Positions 8,662 through 18,547 of a DNA stretch of 64,000 bases are shown piece by piece. The notes beneath the pieces are model-generated. The model did not search any database. It was given only the letters and a program-made list of their open reading frames with translations, and was not told where the DNA came from. Made by a program: the position numbers and the translations under genes. The stretch's first letter is position 1. Each line of letters begins with the position of its first letter. This DNA comes from G963704535 sp963704535 (GTDB lineage Bacteria; Chloroflexota; Chloroflexia; Chloroflexales; Roseiflexaceae). The stretch is taken from the NCBI GenBank assembly GCA_963704535.1, contig OY969916.1, positions 9,982,001 through 10,046,000 of the forward strand. Reading direction: 5' to 3'.

Positions 8662-10126
8662 ATGACTGAAACACGACTTCCCCGTGATATGCTGGTTGCC
8701 CGGCTCCAGGGCGCGTTGGGTACCGCAGCGGTGCTCCACCGTCCCGAAGAGCTGATGCTGTACGAGTACGACGGCAGCGCGCTCGACATGGCGCTGCCCG
8801 ATGTTGTGGTGGTCCCGGCCAGTACCGCCGAGGTCGCCGCAGCCGTGCGGCTCGGCGCCGACGCTGGGTGGCCGGTGGTGGCTCGCGGGGCCGGCACCGG
8901 CCTCTCCGGCGGATCGGTGCCGGTGGCCGGCGGGCTGGTGGTCTCGCTGGCCCGGCTCGACCGGGTGCTGCGAATCGACGGGGCCAACCGGCTCGCCGTG
9001 GTCCAGCCGGGGGTGATCAACGTCGAGTTGAGCGCCGCCGCCGCGCCCTACGGCCTGCACTTCGCCCCCGACCCGTCCAGCCAGCGCTCCTCGACGATCG
9101 GCGGCAACGCCGCCGAGAACGCCGGTGGCCCGCACTGCCTCAAGTACGGCGTGACGACCAACCACGTCATCGCGGCGACGGTCGTGCTCTCCGACGGCAG
9201 CGTGATCCACCTGGGCGGCGAGGCGCCCGGCGCGCCCGGCTACGATCTGCTGGGTGTCTTCGTCGGCAGCGAGGGCACGCTTGGCATTGCCACCGAGCTG
9301 ACCGTGCGCCTGACGCCCAACCCCGAGGACGTACGCACGTTCCTGGCGATCTACGACGACCTGGACGCGGCGTCCAGCAGCGTCTCGGCGATCATCGCGG
9401 CGGGGATCGTGCCGGCGGCGCTGGAGATGCTGGAGGGACGCGGAGTTGCTGTCGTCGAGGAGTTGGTCCACGCCGGCTACCCGCTCGATGCCCGCGCGGT
9501 GCTGCTGATCGAGATCGACGGGCTGCGCGAGGAGCTGGCCGCTCAAGCGGCTCGGATCGAGGCGATCTGCCGGGCCTGCGGCGCCCGCGAGCTGCGTGCC
9601 GCCCGCGACGAGGCCCAGCGCCAGAAGCTGTGGGCCGGCCGCAAGGGCGCCCTGGCCGCCTGCGCCCGCCTGCGCCCGCACTACCACATCCAGGATGGCG
9701 TCGTGCCGCGCTCGCGCCTGACCGAGGTGTTGCGCTTCACCGAGGAAGTCGCCGCCCGCTACGACCTGCTGATCGTCAATATCTTCCACGCCGGCGACGG
9801 CAACCTGCACCCGCTGCTCCTGTTCGACCTGCGCGAGCCGGGCGCCCGCGAGCGGGCGATCGACGCCGGCGAGGAGATCCTGCGCGCCTGCGTCGCCGCC
9901 GGCGGCACGATCAGCGGCGAGCACGGCATCGGACTGGAGAAGCGCGACTACATGCGCCTGGATCTTCTCTGAGGACGATATCGCCGCCATGCTCCAGGTT
10001 CGCGCGGCGTTCGACCCGGCCGGCGTGATGAACCCGTGCAAGCTGCTGCCCAGCGGCGCCTCCTGCGGCGACATCAAGGCCGCCAAAGGCGCGGCGAAGG
10101 CGGTCGCGGCGGGGGCGTGGATCTAA
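8662..10126 (+). CDS. glcD: FAD-linked glycolate/D-lactate oxidase subunit (GlcD type), frameshifted near the C-terminus
   Basis: An FAD-binding PCMH oxidoreductase. The FAD-binding core reads GAGTGLSGGSVPVAGGLVV and SSTIGGNAAENAGGPHCLKYG; the C-terminal catalytic part has IFHAGDGNLHP and SGEHGIG. The first frame stops at 9972. The expected C-terminus continues in the next frame (FSEDDIAAMLQVRAAFDPAG...NPCKLLP) to a stop at 10126, consistent with one extra G at about 9961. The full protein would be 487 residues, the normal length. Its usual partner, a GlcE-type subunit, is encoded at 17282. The shift may be a mutation or an assembly error. Confidence 0.85.
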
Positions 10127-10505
10127 CGTGAAAATAGGGGAGTTTGAGGGGGCTGCCCCTCAAGAAAAGCCCTCCCACATTTTCATGGCTGTGTGTGAGG
10201 CGCAGCCTCATAGGATGACTAATACCAAATCGCGTTCTGCTGTATAAAAAAGGGGAGGCGTGGAGGGGCCGCCCTCCACAGAAAACCTTCCCCCATGCTT
10301 CTACGCGAGAACACGACTTGGTATTAGAAGCTGTCTGAAGAAGGGGCGGCTCGACGAGGGCGCACACGCAGGTGCGCCCGTACGCACTGCAAGCGCTGCA
10401 AAGCGATGCAGGCGGCGATGGCAGAGCTGGCGATGACGTAAGGGCCGACCTGCGTGTCGGCCCTCGGTATAGCCCAGCCCCCAAGAACGATCAGGTCTGA
10501 GTCAG
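10127..10505. repeat. Intergenic repeat region with a MITE-like element (10220-10326)
   Basis: No gene is supported here. It holds a copy of the GGGGAGTTTGAGGGGG/GCCCCTCAAG hairpin (10135-10170); a 107-bp segment bounded by 19-bp imperfect inverted repeats starting TAATACCAA (10220-10238 and 10308-10326, two mismatches) with an internal GAGGGGCCGCCCTC hairpin; and two short hairpins (GGGCGCACACGCAGGTGCGCCC near 10358 and GGGCCGACCTGCGTGTCGGCCC at 10441-10462). The last could terminate a transcript reading in from glcD. Confidence 0.55.
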
Positions 10506-12737
10506 TCAGTAGACCTCGAACTCCCACAGCGAGTAGCCATAGGGCGTGCCGCGCGCTGTGCCGTACATGCGTACGTAGCGCCCGCTGCCGGCCAGGCCGG
10601 TCAGGTCGTCGATCCCGCCGTTGCCGCTGCTGGTGCTGTAGATCGCCGTCCACGAGTTGCCGTTGGCCGAGACCTCGATCCGGTAGGCGGTGGCGTAGGC
10701 CGCCTCCCAATTCAGCTTCACCCGCGCGATCGGATAGATCGCGCCCAGGTCTACCGAGATCCACTGTGGGTCGCTGCCCTCGGCGCTGGCCCAGCGCGTG
10801 CCGGTGTTGCCGTCTACTGCCTTGGCCGGTATCAGCGTGCCATCCTCATTGGAGGAGGAGGTCGCCGGCTTGTTCAGCGCCAGGTTGCCGCCCGGCAGGG
10901 GTGTGTTGGTCGGCGTGCGGGTCGGCGTGCTGGTCGGCGTGGGCGTGCTGGTGGCGCTGGCCGGGAAGAGCCGGCTCTGCGGGATAATCTGGGTCGCCTG
11001 GCCGGGGTAGGCCCAGCGCAGTTGGATCGTGGCCCCGCCGGTGTTGTCGTAGTATTCCAGCCGGATGTCGTACTTCTGGCCGCCCACTAGTGTGACCGGC
11101 GCCGCAGTGTTGGTGGTCGTGCTGTGGTTGGTCCAGTTGTTGATCAATTGCTGGCCGTTGACCCATAGTCGTACCCCATCATCCGAGACCGTCGAGAAAG
11201 TGTAGCTGCCGCTCACGGGCGCCTGCACCTGGCCCTCCCAACGCACCGAGAAGGTGTCGGCGCCGATACCGCCGATCGGCGCGCCCGTGCCCCAGGTGAA
11301 ATTCACGGTCGGGTCGGTGCGCGTGGCGCTGGCGCCGGTGAAATTGCTGTTGTCGTAGTAGGTGCCGCGCAGGCCGGTCCCGCCGCCGGTCGGGGTGGTC
11401 GGCACTGGAGTGGTCGGCACTGGAGTGGTCGGCACTGGAGTGGTCGGCACTGGAGTGGTCGGCACGGGCGTCACCGGATTCGCGGCGGTCGGGTCCCAGT
11501 AGTTCCCAGTCATGACCAGCAGACACAGCAGCGCGACCGTATCCTCGAAGTAGTCCTCGTGGGTATTGTAGACCGACGCATAGATGTTGTTGAGGAACTG
11601 CTGTTTCGAGGAGTCAGTCATCGCCCCGACGCCGATCGGCGCGACAAAGAACGTGGTGAAGTAGGTATCGATCGGCGTCCCGTTCAACTGGTAGCCAGCC
11701 CTGATGTTGGCCGCCGAGCCGCCAGTGCTGGTCGCCACCCAGTTGACCAGCTTTTGCACCTGGGTGCGCGAGGTCGCGTTGTTGTTGAGCAGCGCATCGA
11801 GGGCGATCCGCCACGGATCGCGACCGGCATTGTAGTAGTAGTGGCCGTCGTGCGGGCCTTCCAGGAAGCCGGCGCTGGCCGGGCTGCAAGTCAGGCTGCT
11901 GGTGCAGGTGCTGAAGTCCGGCAGCAGGCCGGTGGTCGCGCTGTGATTGGCCTGGATGCTGTTGATCACGGTCTGCGAGTTTGCGACGACCGTATCCCAG
12001 ACGCTGTTGCCGGTTGCGCGACCGTAGGACCGGAAATGGGATGGCATGAAGTCCGAGGAGCGCGGGGTGTACTGGTTGTGCGGCGACCCGTTCGGGCTGA
12101 CCCAGTCACCCAGTGTAGGCAGCCGGCTGTTCGGCCCGATCGTCGCTGCCAGGATGCCGGCGATGACTGTGTTGGCCTCGCTGGCGTAGTTCACATCCCC
12201 GCCGCTGCCCCACTGGGCATGCGCCAGCAGCAGCCCATAGGCGATGTCGGCGTCGCCGTCGAACGCGCTGTCGTTGCCCTCGACGATCTGGCCGTTCTCG
12301 ATCTTCCAGCTCATCAGCCGGCTGTCGCCGCCGCTGGGGAACTTGCGGGAGAAGTACCACAGGCCGTCGAACAGCGCCTGGGCGTTGGGGTCGTGGCCGG
12401 CCATCAGCGCGACAATCACCATGCCGTAGCCCTGCCCTTCCGAGACGGTGGCTGGCGAGCCGATGCCGAAGGCGACCCGGTAGAGTTGTTTCCCGGCGGA
12501 GTTCGTGCCAGCGGAGACCAGGTACTTACTTTTCCAATCGTCGTAAAACGCGCGCACATGCTGGTCCATCTGGGCCTGGGTGAAGTTGGAAGGCCGGATG
12601 GAGCCCGGCGCGTAGGCCACATGCTGTGGGAAGGGCCGCAGTGGCGCGGCAGCCTGCGTGCTGCTGGGCAGGGCTAGCGTCACCAGCGCGCTTGCCACCA
12701 TGAGGCTGGCTAGGGACCAGGATAGGAATCGCTTCAT
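10506..12737 (-). CDS. Secreted glycoside hydrolase family 8 enzyme with PA14 and F5/8C (CBM32-like) modules
   Basis: A 743-residue exported polysaccharidase. A signal peptide (about 1-30, ending STQAAA) precedes the GH8 catalytic domain (about 35-410), with the acid in TVSEGQGYGM and the family signature DSAFDGDADIAYGLLLA. A Pro-Thr linker (PVPTT repeats) leads to a PA14 domain (about 455-600, GLRGTYYDNSNFTG, DDGVRLWVNGQ). A second TP-rich linker leads to a C-terminal discoidin-like sugar-binding domain (NLALNKPATSSS, RVKLNWE). Family members cut beta-1,4-glucans or chitosan. The ATG at 12737 follows AAGGAGG by 5 bases. Together with the downstream GH18 gene it suggests extracellular glycan degradation. 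Confidence 0.9.
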   Translation of the reverse strand: MKRFLSWSLASLMVASALVTLALPSSTQAAAPLRPFPQHVAYAPGSIRPSNFTQAQMDQHVRAFYDDWKSKYLVSAGTNSAGKQLYRVAFGIGSPATVSEGQGYGMVIVALMAGHDPNAQALFDGLWYFSRKFPSGGDSRLMSWKIENGQIVEGNDSAFDGDADIAYGLLLAHAQWGSGGDVNYASEANTVIAGILAATIGPNSRLPTLGDWVSPNGSPHNQYTPRSSDFMPSHFRSYGRATGNSVWDTVVANSQTVINSIQANHSATTGLLPDFSTCTSSLTCSPASAGFLEGPHDGHYYYNAGRDPWRIALDALLNNNATSRTQVQKLVNWVATSTGGSAANIRAGYQLNGTPIDTYFTTFFVAPIGVGAMTDSSKQQFLNNIYASVYNTHEDYFEDTVALLCLLVMTGNYWDPTAANPVTPVPTTPVPTTPVPTTPVPTTPVPTTPTGGGTGLRGTYYDNSNFTGASATRTDPTVNFTWGTGAPIGGIGADTFSVRWEGQVQAPVSGSYTFSTVSDDGVRLWVNGQQLINNWTNHSTTTNTAAPVTLVGGQKYDIRLEYYDNTGGATIQLRWAYPGQATQIIPQSRLFPASATSTPTPTSTPTRTPTNTPLPGGNLALNKPATSSSNEDGTLIPAKAVDGNTGTRWASAEGSDPQWISVDLGAIYPIARVKLNWEAAYATAYRIEVSANGNSWTAIYSTSSGNGGIDDLTGLAGSGRYVRMYGTARGTPYGYSLWEFEVY
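11401..11460. repeat. 15-bp coding minisatellite (4 perfect copies)
   Basis: Four identical GGCACTGGAGTGGTC units, read on the minus strand as the five-residue repeat TPVPT of the glycosidase linker. A unit of 15 bases keeps the frame, so copy number can change without breaking the gene. Confidence 0.9.
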
Positions 12738-12867
12738 CACATCCTCCTTCGCTCTCTTCTGAAACGACCATTCCGAGCCGGGCGGGAGGTACCGGAGAGG
12801 GCTACCCTTCCAACGCCTCCCGCATCCCGGAATTGTACCCGATCATGTGAGTCGAAGGGGATGTGCG

Positions 12868-14220
12868 CTACTCCAGCCCGGCGTGCAGGGCCGCGATCAG
12901 CTCGCCGTCCGCCGTATCGCCACTCAGCTCCCAGAACATCACGCCGCCCAAATTGCGCTCCTGAACATAGTCGGCTTTCAAACCCAGCGACTGCGGGTCG
13001 TCGTAGCTCCAGAAGATCTGCGCGGTCGGATCGTAGATCCAGGCGTTGCCGGTCTTCGGATGGAAGTATCGCGTAAACGTGCCCTCCGCAAGCCTCTCCT
13101 TGAGGACCTTGTAGTCCTCGGTGCCCGCCTCCCAAGTGGCCGGCGCCGGGCCGGTAGCGCTCTGGTACAGCCCGTGGTTGATATTCGGCACGCCCTGCCA
13201 GCCGTGGCCGTAGAAGGGTACGCCAACCACCAGCTTCTGCCTGGGCACGCCGCCGCGCAGGTATGCCTGGACCGCCTCGTGGGTCGTGAGGTGCAACGGG
13301 CGCGCGGGGTCATCTTTGGAAGGCAACAGCGGAGAGTTGAAATTAGCCGTCATCTCCCATGTGCCGTGGAAGTCGTAGGCCATCACATTGATGAAGTCCA
13401 GGTACTGGTGGATCTTGTTGAGTTCAAGTTTCGCCAGCGTGCTGGGGCCAGCCGACGACGCGATCGTCAGCAGATAGTCCCGATTCTGCTGGTTGCCCAC
13501 GTCATCGAGCTGGCGGCGAAACTCCTTCAGCAGCAGCGTGAAGTTCTGGGTATCTTCGGGGCGTGCTACATCGGGGCCGCACGTATTGCCGCACACCGCC
13601 GGGTACTCCCAGTCGATATCGATGCCGTCGAAGACCCCGGCAGCCGATCCTGGGCCGCCGGCATCGTTCTCGATTGGCAGATCACCCTTAATGAACAGGT
13701 CAACGCACGACTTGACGAACGCCTCGCGCGACGCGCTGGTCAGCGCGGCATTCGAGAAGTGCGACGACCAGGTCCAGCCACCCAGCGAGATCAGCAGCTT
13801 GAGATTAGGATACATGGCCTTCAGTTGCCTGAGTTGCTGGAAGTTCCCCCGCAGCGGCTCGCCCCACACCACCGGCACGCCGTCGACGCTCTGCTCGGCA
13901 GTCCAGGTCGCCTGGTAATCGGCCCAGGAGTCCCCGACCAGGCACTCGACCTGCCCGCCCGCGACCTTCGGCGCGACATTGGCGAAGGCATAGTTGATAT
14001 GCGTCAGCTTGCCCGCCGAGCCGCTGGTGGCGACGTTCTTGACCCGGTAGTCGCGGCCATACATGCCCCACGAGATAAAGTAGCCGATCAGCCGCTTGCC
14101 GCCGTCGTCGGCGCGGGCCACCGGCGCCGCCGCCCCGGCCAGCGTCAGCGCCAGGCCCACCACGGCGATGAGAGGCAAGAGCAACCGCTTGCTCGACGAA
14201 GATTGGGTGTACGATGCCAT
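12868..14220 (-). CDS. Secreted family 18 chitinase
   Basis: A 450-residue GH18 protein. An N-terminal signal peptide ends near ARADD; the TIM barrel begins RLIGYFISWGMYGR and holds the catalytic motif FDGIDIDWEYP (DxxDxDxE, about residues 200-210). Later barrel elements include INVMAYDFHG and VGVPFYGHGW. It ends cleanly without a carbohydrate-binding module. It hydrolyses beta-1,4-GlcNAc polymers such as chitin. The gene starts at ATG 14220 (AAAGGA 7 bases upstream) and lies 130 bp upstream of the GH8 gene, in the same direction. A 16-bp palindrome 52 bp upstream may be an operator. Confidence 0.93.
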   Translation of the reverse strand: MASYTQSSSSKRLLLPLIAVVGLALTLAGAAAPVARADDGGKRLIGYFISWGMYGRDYRVKNVATSGSAGKLTHINYAFANVAPKVAGGQVECLVGDSWADYQATWTAEQSVDGVPVVWGEPLRGNFQQLRQLKAMYPNLKLLISLGGWTWSSHFSNAALTSASREAFVKSCVDLFIKGDLPIENDAGGPGSAAGVFDGIDIDWEYPAVCGNTCGPDVARPEDTQNFTLLLKEFRRQLDDVGNQQNRDYLLTIASSAGPSTLAKLELNKIHQYLDFINVMAYDFHGTWEMTANFNSPLLPSKDDPARPLHLTTHEAVQAYLRGGVPRQKLVVGVPFYGHGWQGVPNINHGLYQSATGPAPATWEAGTEDYKVLKERLAEGTFTRYFHPKTGNAWIYDPTAQIFWSYDDPQSLGLKADYVQERNLGGVMFWELSGDTADGELIAALHAGLE

Positions 14221-14271
14221 TGGCGTGTCCTTTCAGCAGTAGAGAGCGCATGACACATGAGCACGTTCGCA

Positions 14272-14287
14272 CCTGTACATGTACAGG
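14272..14287. promoter_or_regulatory. Perfect 16-bp palindrome upstream of the chitinase gene
   Basis: CCTGTACATGTACAGG lies 52 bp before the chitinase start codon. Its size and symmetry fit a dimeric repressor or activator site. The binding protein is unknown and no second copy was seen in the window. Confidence 0.45.
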
Positions 14288-14650
14288 CACAACGAGGGGC
14301 TGTGTGGCGAATCAGCTTTTCGGATCGGCGGTTGGGATGGCGGGAGGAGTGTGATGAAGCTTCGACGTATTGCCTACGCCGGAATCTACAGCATTGGTAT
14401 CCGGCGCGCAACAGCAAAACTGCCTAATTTTATCACCGATGCGGCCTGAGTAGTGGTGGTGGCGACGATACTTTGCCTAGGCAGCGCGGCGGGCCTCCGC
14501 TTGCGCCAGGGCCGGAGTTGAGTCATACTATCAGCCTGAAAAGCGGGAGTTTGAGGGGAAGCCCCTCAAGAGCCCCTTTCCACCACCAATTGTGAATGAG
14601 ACACGGACCTTTTCAGACAGTTTCTGAAAGATTGTGAAGTGGAACAAACG
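14288..14650. other. Intergenic region with one dispersed GC hairpin
   Basis: About 360 bases without a supported gene. The only structure recognised is a copy of the dispersed hairpin family (about 14536-14583: GGGAGTTTGAGGGG, then CCCCTCAAG and CCCTTTCCACC) followed by TTTTCAGACAGTTTCTGAAAG, related to the sequences at 8516 and 10327. Confidence 0.5.
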
Positions 14651-15709
14651 ATGGATGGTTCCATGCTCGTCGCCCGCCTCCACGGCCCCGCCGACCTGCG
14701 CGTGGAGCAGGTTCCTCGCCCTGGCCTGCCCGGCCCCGGCCAGGCGCTGCTGCGGGTGACCGCCGTGGGGATCTGCGGCAGCGACCTGCACACCTACCAG
14801 GACGCCCGGATCGGCGACACGGCCCTCCAGTCGCCGCTGATCCTGGGCCACGAGTTCGCCGCCGTCGTCGAGGCCGTCGGCCCCGATGCGCTGGGCGGCC
14901 ATTTTCAGCCGCTGTTCGCCGGCGCGCGAGTGGCGGTGGACCCGGCGCAGCCATGCGGGCGCTGCGAGATGTGCGAGCACGGGCATCCAAACCTGTGCTG
15001 GCGGCTGCACTTCTGCGGGCTGTACCCCGACGACGGCAGCCTGTGCCAGTGGATGCACATGCCGGCCCACACCTGCTTCCCCGTCTCGGACGCGATCGAC
15101 GACGCCGATGCGGCCATGCTGGAGCCGCTGGGCATCGCCATCCACGCCGTCGACCTGGCCCGCCTGCGCGTCGCCGACAGTGTCGCCATCCTGGGCGCCG
15201 GCCCGATCGGCCTGCTGATCGCCCAGCTCGCCAGGCACTCCGGCGCCGACCCGGTCTTCATCAGCGACCGGCTGCCCTGGCGGCTCGACTTGGCGCAGCA
15301 CTACGGCGCCGTGCCGATCAACTACGACGAGATCGATCCTGTGCGGGCGGTCGCGGAGGCGACTGGTGGTCGGGGCGTGGACGTGGCGATCGAGGCGGCC
15401 TGGAGCGACCACTCGGTCCAACAGGCGGCCGAGTTGGCCCGCATGGGCGGGCGGCTGGTGCTGGTGGGCATCCCCGGCGACGACCGGCTGGCGCTCAAGC
15501 ACTCAACCGCACGGCGCAAGGGGCTGACGATCCGCATGTCGCGGCGCATGCAGCATACCTACCCGCGCGCCATCCGCCTGGCCGAGAGCGGCGCCGTGGA
15601 CCTGCGCGGCCTGATCAGCCACCGCTTTCCTCTAGCGCAGGCGCCACAGGCGTTCGCGCTTAACGCCGCGTACCAGGAGGGGGTCGTCAAGATCATGATC
15701 GAGGTCTGA
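14651..15709 (+). CDS. Zinc-dependent medium-chain alcohol/polyol dehydrogenase
   Basis: About 352 residues of the MDR superfamily, sorbitol/threonine-dehydrogenase branch. The catalytic-zinc ligands are in GICGSDLH and GHEF, and the structural zinc cysteines in CGRCEMCEHGHPNLC. The Rossmann motif is VAILGAGPIGLL. The substrate is probably a secondary alcohol of a sugar or amino acid with NAD; it cannot be specified. ATG 14651 was preferred to the in-frame GTG at 14639; the ribosome binding site is weak for both. Confidence 0.85.
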   Translation: MDGSMLVARLHGPADLRVEQVPRPGLPGPGQALLRVTAVGICGSDLHTYQDARIGDTALQSPLILGHEFAAVVEAVGPDALGGHFQPLFAGARVAVDPAQPCGRCEMCEHGHPNLCWRLHFCGLYPDDGSLCQWMHMPAHTCFPVSDAIDDADAAMLEPLGIAIHAVDLARLRVADSVAILGAGPIGLLIAQLARHSGADPVFISDRLPWRLDLAQHYGAVPINYDEIDPVRAVAEATGGRGVDVAIEAAWSDHSVQQAAELARMGGRLVLVGIPGDDRLALKHSTARRKGLTIRMSRRMQHTYPRAIRLAESGAVDLRGLISHRFPLAQAPQAFALNAAYQEGVVKIMIEV

Positions 15710-15743
15710 TGACAAACGGATCATGTAAATCACCGAGGGCTCA

Positions 15744-16439
15744 ATGCGAATCGTGATCTTCTCCGATGTCCACGGCAATGTCGCCGCACTGGAGGTGGTG
15801 CTGGCCGCTATCCGCCGCGAGGCCGCGCCCGACGTGCTGTTCGTGGCCGGCGACCTGGTGTTGCAAGGGCCGCGCCCGGCCGAGACGCTGGCGTTGCTGC
15901 GCGCGATCGACGGCGCGCGCTTCGTCATGGGCAACACCGACCAATACCTGCTCGACCGCTCCGCCGACGTCGAGTCGGTCGACTTCGCCCGCGCGCGCCT
16001 GTTCGCCGACGACATCGCCTTTATCCGTGATCTGCCCTTCGAGCAGCGCCTGGAGGTGGCGCCCGGCCACGAGTTGCTGGTCGTCCATGCCAACCCGCGC
16101 GACCTGGAGGAACCGATCAAGCCCGACAGTGCCGACGCGCTGATCCGGCCCTGGTTCGCCGGCGTGAGGGCCGAGATCGTCGCGTTCGGCCACTACCACG
16201 TGCCGTTCGTGCGCGAACTGGACCATTGGACGCTGGTGGATGTCGCGAGCGCCGGCATGCCCCGCGACGGCGACCGGCGCGCCGTCTATGCCGTGCTGAC
16301 CTGGGAGCGTGGCGCCTGGCACGCCGAGCACCACCGGGTCCCGTTCGACATCGAGGCGGTCGCCCGCGACTACGCGGCGGTCGGCTTCCCAGACGCGAAG
16401 AAGGCCGCCGAGTGGCTGCTGAAGGCGCGCTACGGGTGA
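15744..16439 (+). CDS. Calcineurin-like metallophosphoesterase (YfcE/MJ0936-type)
   Basis: A 231-residue phosphoesterase with the dimetal motifs in order: IFSDVHGN (D-x-H), VAGDLVLQGP (GD), MGNTDQYL (GN-D), VHANP, and GHYHVPFVREL (GHxH). Such proteins hydrolyse phosphodiesters or phosphomonoesters; the substrate is not known. A GAGGG lies before the ATG. It begins a compact run with the DUF1684 and glcE genes. Confidence 0.87.
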   Translation: MRIVIFSDVHGNVAALEVVLAAIRREAAPDVLFVAGDLVLQGPRPAETLALLRAIDGARFVMGNTDQYLLDRSADVESVDFARARLFADDIAFIRDLPFEQRLEVAPGHELLVVHANPRDLEEPIKPDSADALIRPWFAGVRAEIVAFGHYHVPFVRELDHWTLVDVASAGMPRDGDRRAVYAVLTWERGAWHAEHHRVPFDIEAVARDYAAVGFPDAKKAAEWLLKARYG

Positions 16440-16444
16440 TAACA

Positions 16445-17285
16445 ATGAAGGATACACACGCGGCATCCTCCGCATACCAGGCCACGATTTCAAAGCTGGC
16501 GCCAGGATCTGGAGGATCAGCTGCGGGCCGACGACGGGTGGCTGACGCTGGCCGGGCTGTTCTGGCTCAACGAAGGGCGGAATGAGATCGGCGCCGGCCC
16601 GGAGAATGACATCGTCCTGCCGCCAGGCTCGGCGCCGGAGTATGTGGGCAGCATCGAGCTGCGCGCCGGCGTGACAATGCTCCACGTGGCAGGCGAGGCC
16701 GGCGTCACCGTGGATGGCAGCCCGGTCGTATCCCGGCCGCTCCGCTCCGACGTAGGGGGTGTGCCGGATCTCGTCAGCATCGGCGATCTGACGCTGCTGG
16801 TGCTTCAGCGCGGCGATCGTTTCGGCATTCGCGTCCGCGATAGAGACAGCCCGACGCGGGCAGCCTTCGCTGGGCGGCGCTGGTTCCCCATCCGCGCGTC
16901 CTATTGCCTCATGGCGACCTTCGTGCCGCACGATCCGCCGCACCAGATCTCGATCGCCAACATTCTGGGCACGACTGAGAACACCGCTAGCCCTGGGTAT
17001 GTCGTCTTCGCCGTCGATGGCCAGGACTACCGCCTGGACGCGATCACCGAGGGCGACCAGCTCTGGTTCATCTTCCGCGACCGTACCAGCGCCGACACGA
17101 CCTACCCAGCCGGTCGGTACCTCAAAGCTCCGCCGCCCCAGCAGGGCATGGTCACACTCGATTTCAATAGGGCATATAACCCCCCTTGCGCCTTTACTGC
17201 GTTTGCCACCTGCCCGCTGCCGCCGCCGCAGAACCACCTGCCGCTGCGGATCGAGGCGGGCGAGCGGTATGGGAGCGCGGCGTGA
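16445..17285 (+). CDS. DUF1684 family protein, frameshifted near the start
   Basis: The conserved body in frame from about 16497 is typical DUF1684: DGWLTLAGLFWLNEG, RRWFPIRASY, ANILGTTENTASPGYV, DFNRAYNPPCAFT and TCPLPPPQN. That frame has no ATG/GTG/TTG upstream before a stop at 16446. The natural start is ATG 16445 in the preceding frame, joined by a single extra base near 16496 (AAG-C-TGG). The repaired product is 279 residues, as usual for the family. Function is unknown. It overlaps glcE by four bases (GTGA), so the two are translationally coupled. Confidence 0.75.
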
Positions 17286-18547
17286 ACACACAGCGCGTCG
17301 AACACCACACGCCGCAGACGACCGCCGACCTCGCGGCGGCCCTGCGCGACGCCGGCGAGCGCGGCCAGGCGGTCGTGCCGTGGGGCGCCGGCACGCTCCA
17401 GCACCTGGGCGGCCCGCCGCCGGAGGGCGCGCTGGTGCTGTACACTGCCGCGCTGGACCGGGTGCTGGAGTATAATCCGGCCGATCTCACGATCACAGTC
17501 GAGGCTGGGGCTGCTCTGGGCGCGCTCCAGGCTATGCTCGGCGAGCGCGGCCAGTGGCTGCCCTGGCACCCGCCCACCCCCGCCACGGCGACGATCGGCG
17601 GCCTGCTGGCGGCCGGCGCGGGCGGCCCGCTGCGCCTGGGCTACGGTACGCCGCGCGATTGGGTGCTCGGCATGCGGGTGGCCCTGGCCGACGGCCGGCT
17701 GGTTAAGAGCGGCGGCAAGGTGGTGAAGAATGTCGCGGGCTACGAGACGCACAAGCTGCATATCGGCGCGCTCGGCACGCTCGGCGTGATTGTGGAGGTC
17801 ACCTTCAAGGTTGCGCCGCTGCCTGAGCGCGTCGGGATGCTGGCGCTGGCCTGCCCGACGCGGGCGGGCGCGTTCGCGTTGGCGGAGCGGCTGCGCGAGC
17901 CGCCGCTGGCGCCAATAAGCCTGGTGCTACTCAATCACGCCGCCGCGCCGGACCTCGCCTGGCACCCGTCAACGCAGCAGGGCCAGGCCCTGGTCGTCGC
18001 GCGCTTCGCGGGCGTGCCGGCTGTGGTGGAGCGGCAGCTCCTGGCGGCCACAGGCGCGACCGTCGCCGCTGGCGCCGCGCTGCTCGACCTCGATGGTGCC
18101 GGCAGCGATGCGCTCTGGCAGGACTTGGTGAGTTTCGCGGCGCCAGGCCCGCTTCCCGAGCCGCCTCATGAACAAAAGGCCCCGGCACTCCTGGTGCGCG
18201 CGGGCGCGCGTCCCTCGGAGCTGCTGGCGGTGATGGAGGCCCTGGAGCGCCACGCGCCGCTTGAAGCGCCCACGGCGATCGTCGGCTACGGCGGCGTAGG
18301 GCTAGCCTACGCGCGCTGGCCGCTGCCGCCGGGTCTTGATGCCGTAGCCCTGGCGCACTCGGTCGCGGCGCTGCGCTCGGCCCTGGCCGGTGTCGGCGGG
18401 TACGCTGTGATCGAGGAGGCGCCCGCACCGCTGCGCCACCGGCTCGACCTCTGGGGGCCTGCGCCGGAGTCACTGGCGCTCATGCGGTCGCTCAAAACGC
18501 AGTGGGACCCGCGCAATGTGCTCAACCCCGGGCGCTACATCGTATGA
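17282..18547 (+). CDS. glcE: Glycolate oxidase FAD-binding subunit (GlcE type)
   Basis: A 421-residue FAD-binding PCMH protein of the shorter GlcE type: AVVPWGAGTLQHLGGPP, TITVEAGAALGALQAML, ATIGGLLAAGAGGPLRLGYG, GGKVVKNVAGYETHKL, then a C-terminal domain ending NVLNPGRYIV. With GlcD and an iron-sulfur GlcF subunit it would oxidise glycolate (or D-lactate) to glyoxylate. GlcD is 7 kb upstream and no GlcF is in the window. The GTG start at 17282 overlaps the DUF1684 stop. Confidence 0.88.
   Translation: MNTQRVEHHTPQTTADLAAALRDAGERGQAVVPWGAGTLQHLGGPPPEGALVLYTAALDRVLEYNPADLTITVEAGAALGALQAMLGERGQWLPWHPPTPATATIGGLLAAGAGGPLRLGYGTPRDWVLGMRVALADGRLVKSGGKVVKNVAGYETHKLHIGALGTLGVIVEVTFKVAPLPERVGMLALACPTRAGAFALAERLREPPLAPISLVLLNHAAAPDLAWHPSTQQGQALVVARFAGVPAVVERQLLAATGATVAAGAALLDLDGAGSDALWQDLVSFAAPGPLPEPPHEQKAPALLVRAGARPSELLAVMEALERHAPLEAPTAIVGYGGVGLAYARWPLPPGLDAVALAHSVAALRSALAGVGGYAVIEEAPAPLRHRLDLWGPAPESLALMRSLKTQWDPRNVLNPGRYIV

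Noticed and set aside
8137..10086. Long minus-strand open frame of 649 codons opposite glcD
   Set aside because: It is antisense to the conserved FAD oxidase and nucleotidyltransferase genes, with composition typical of shadow frames.
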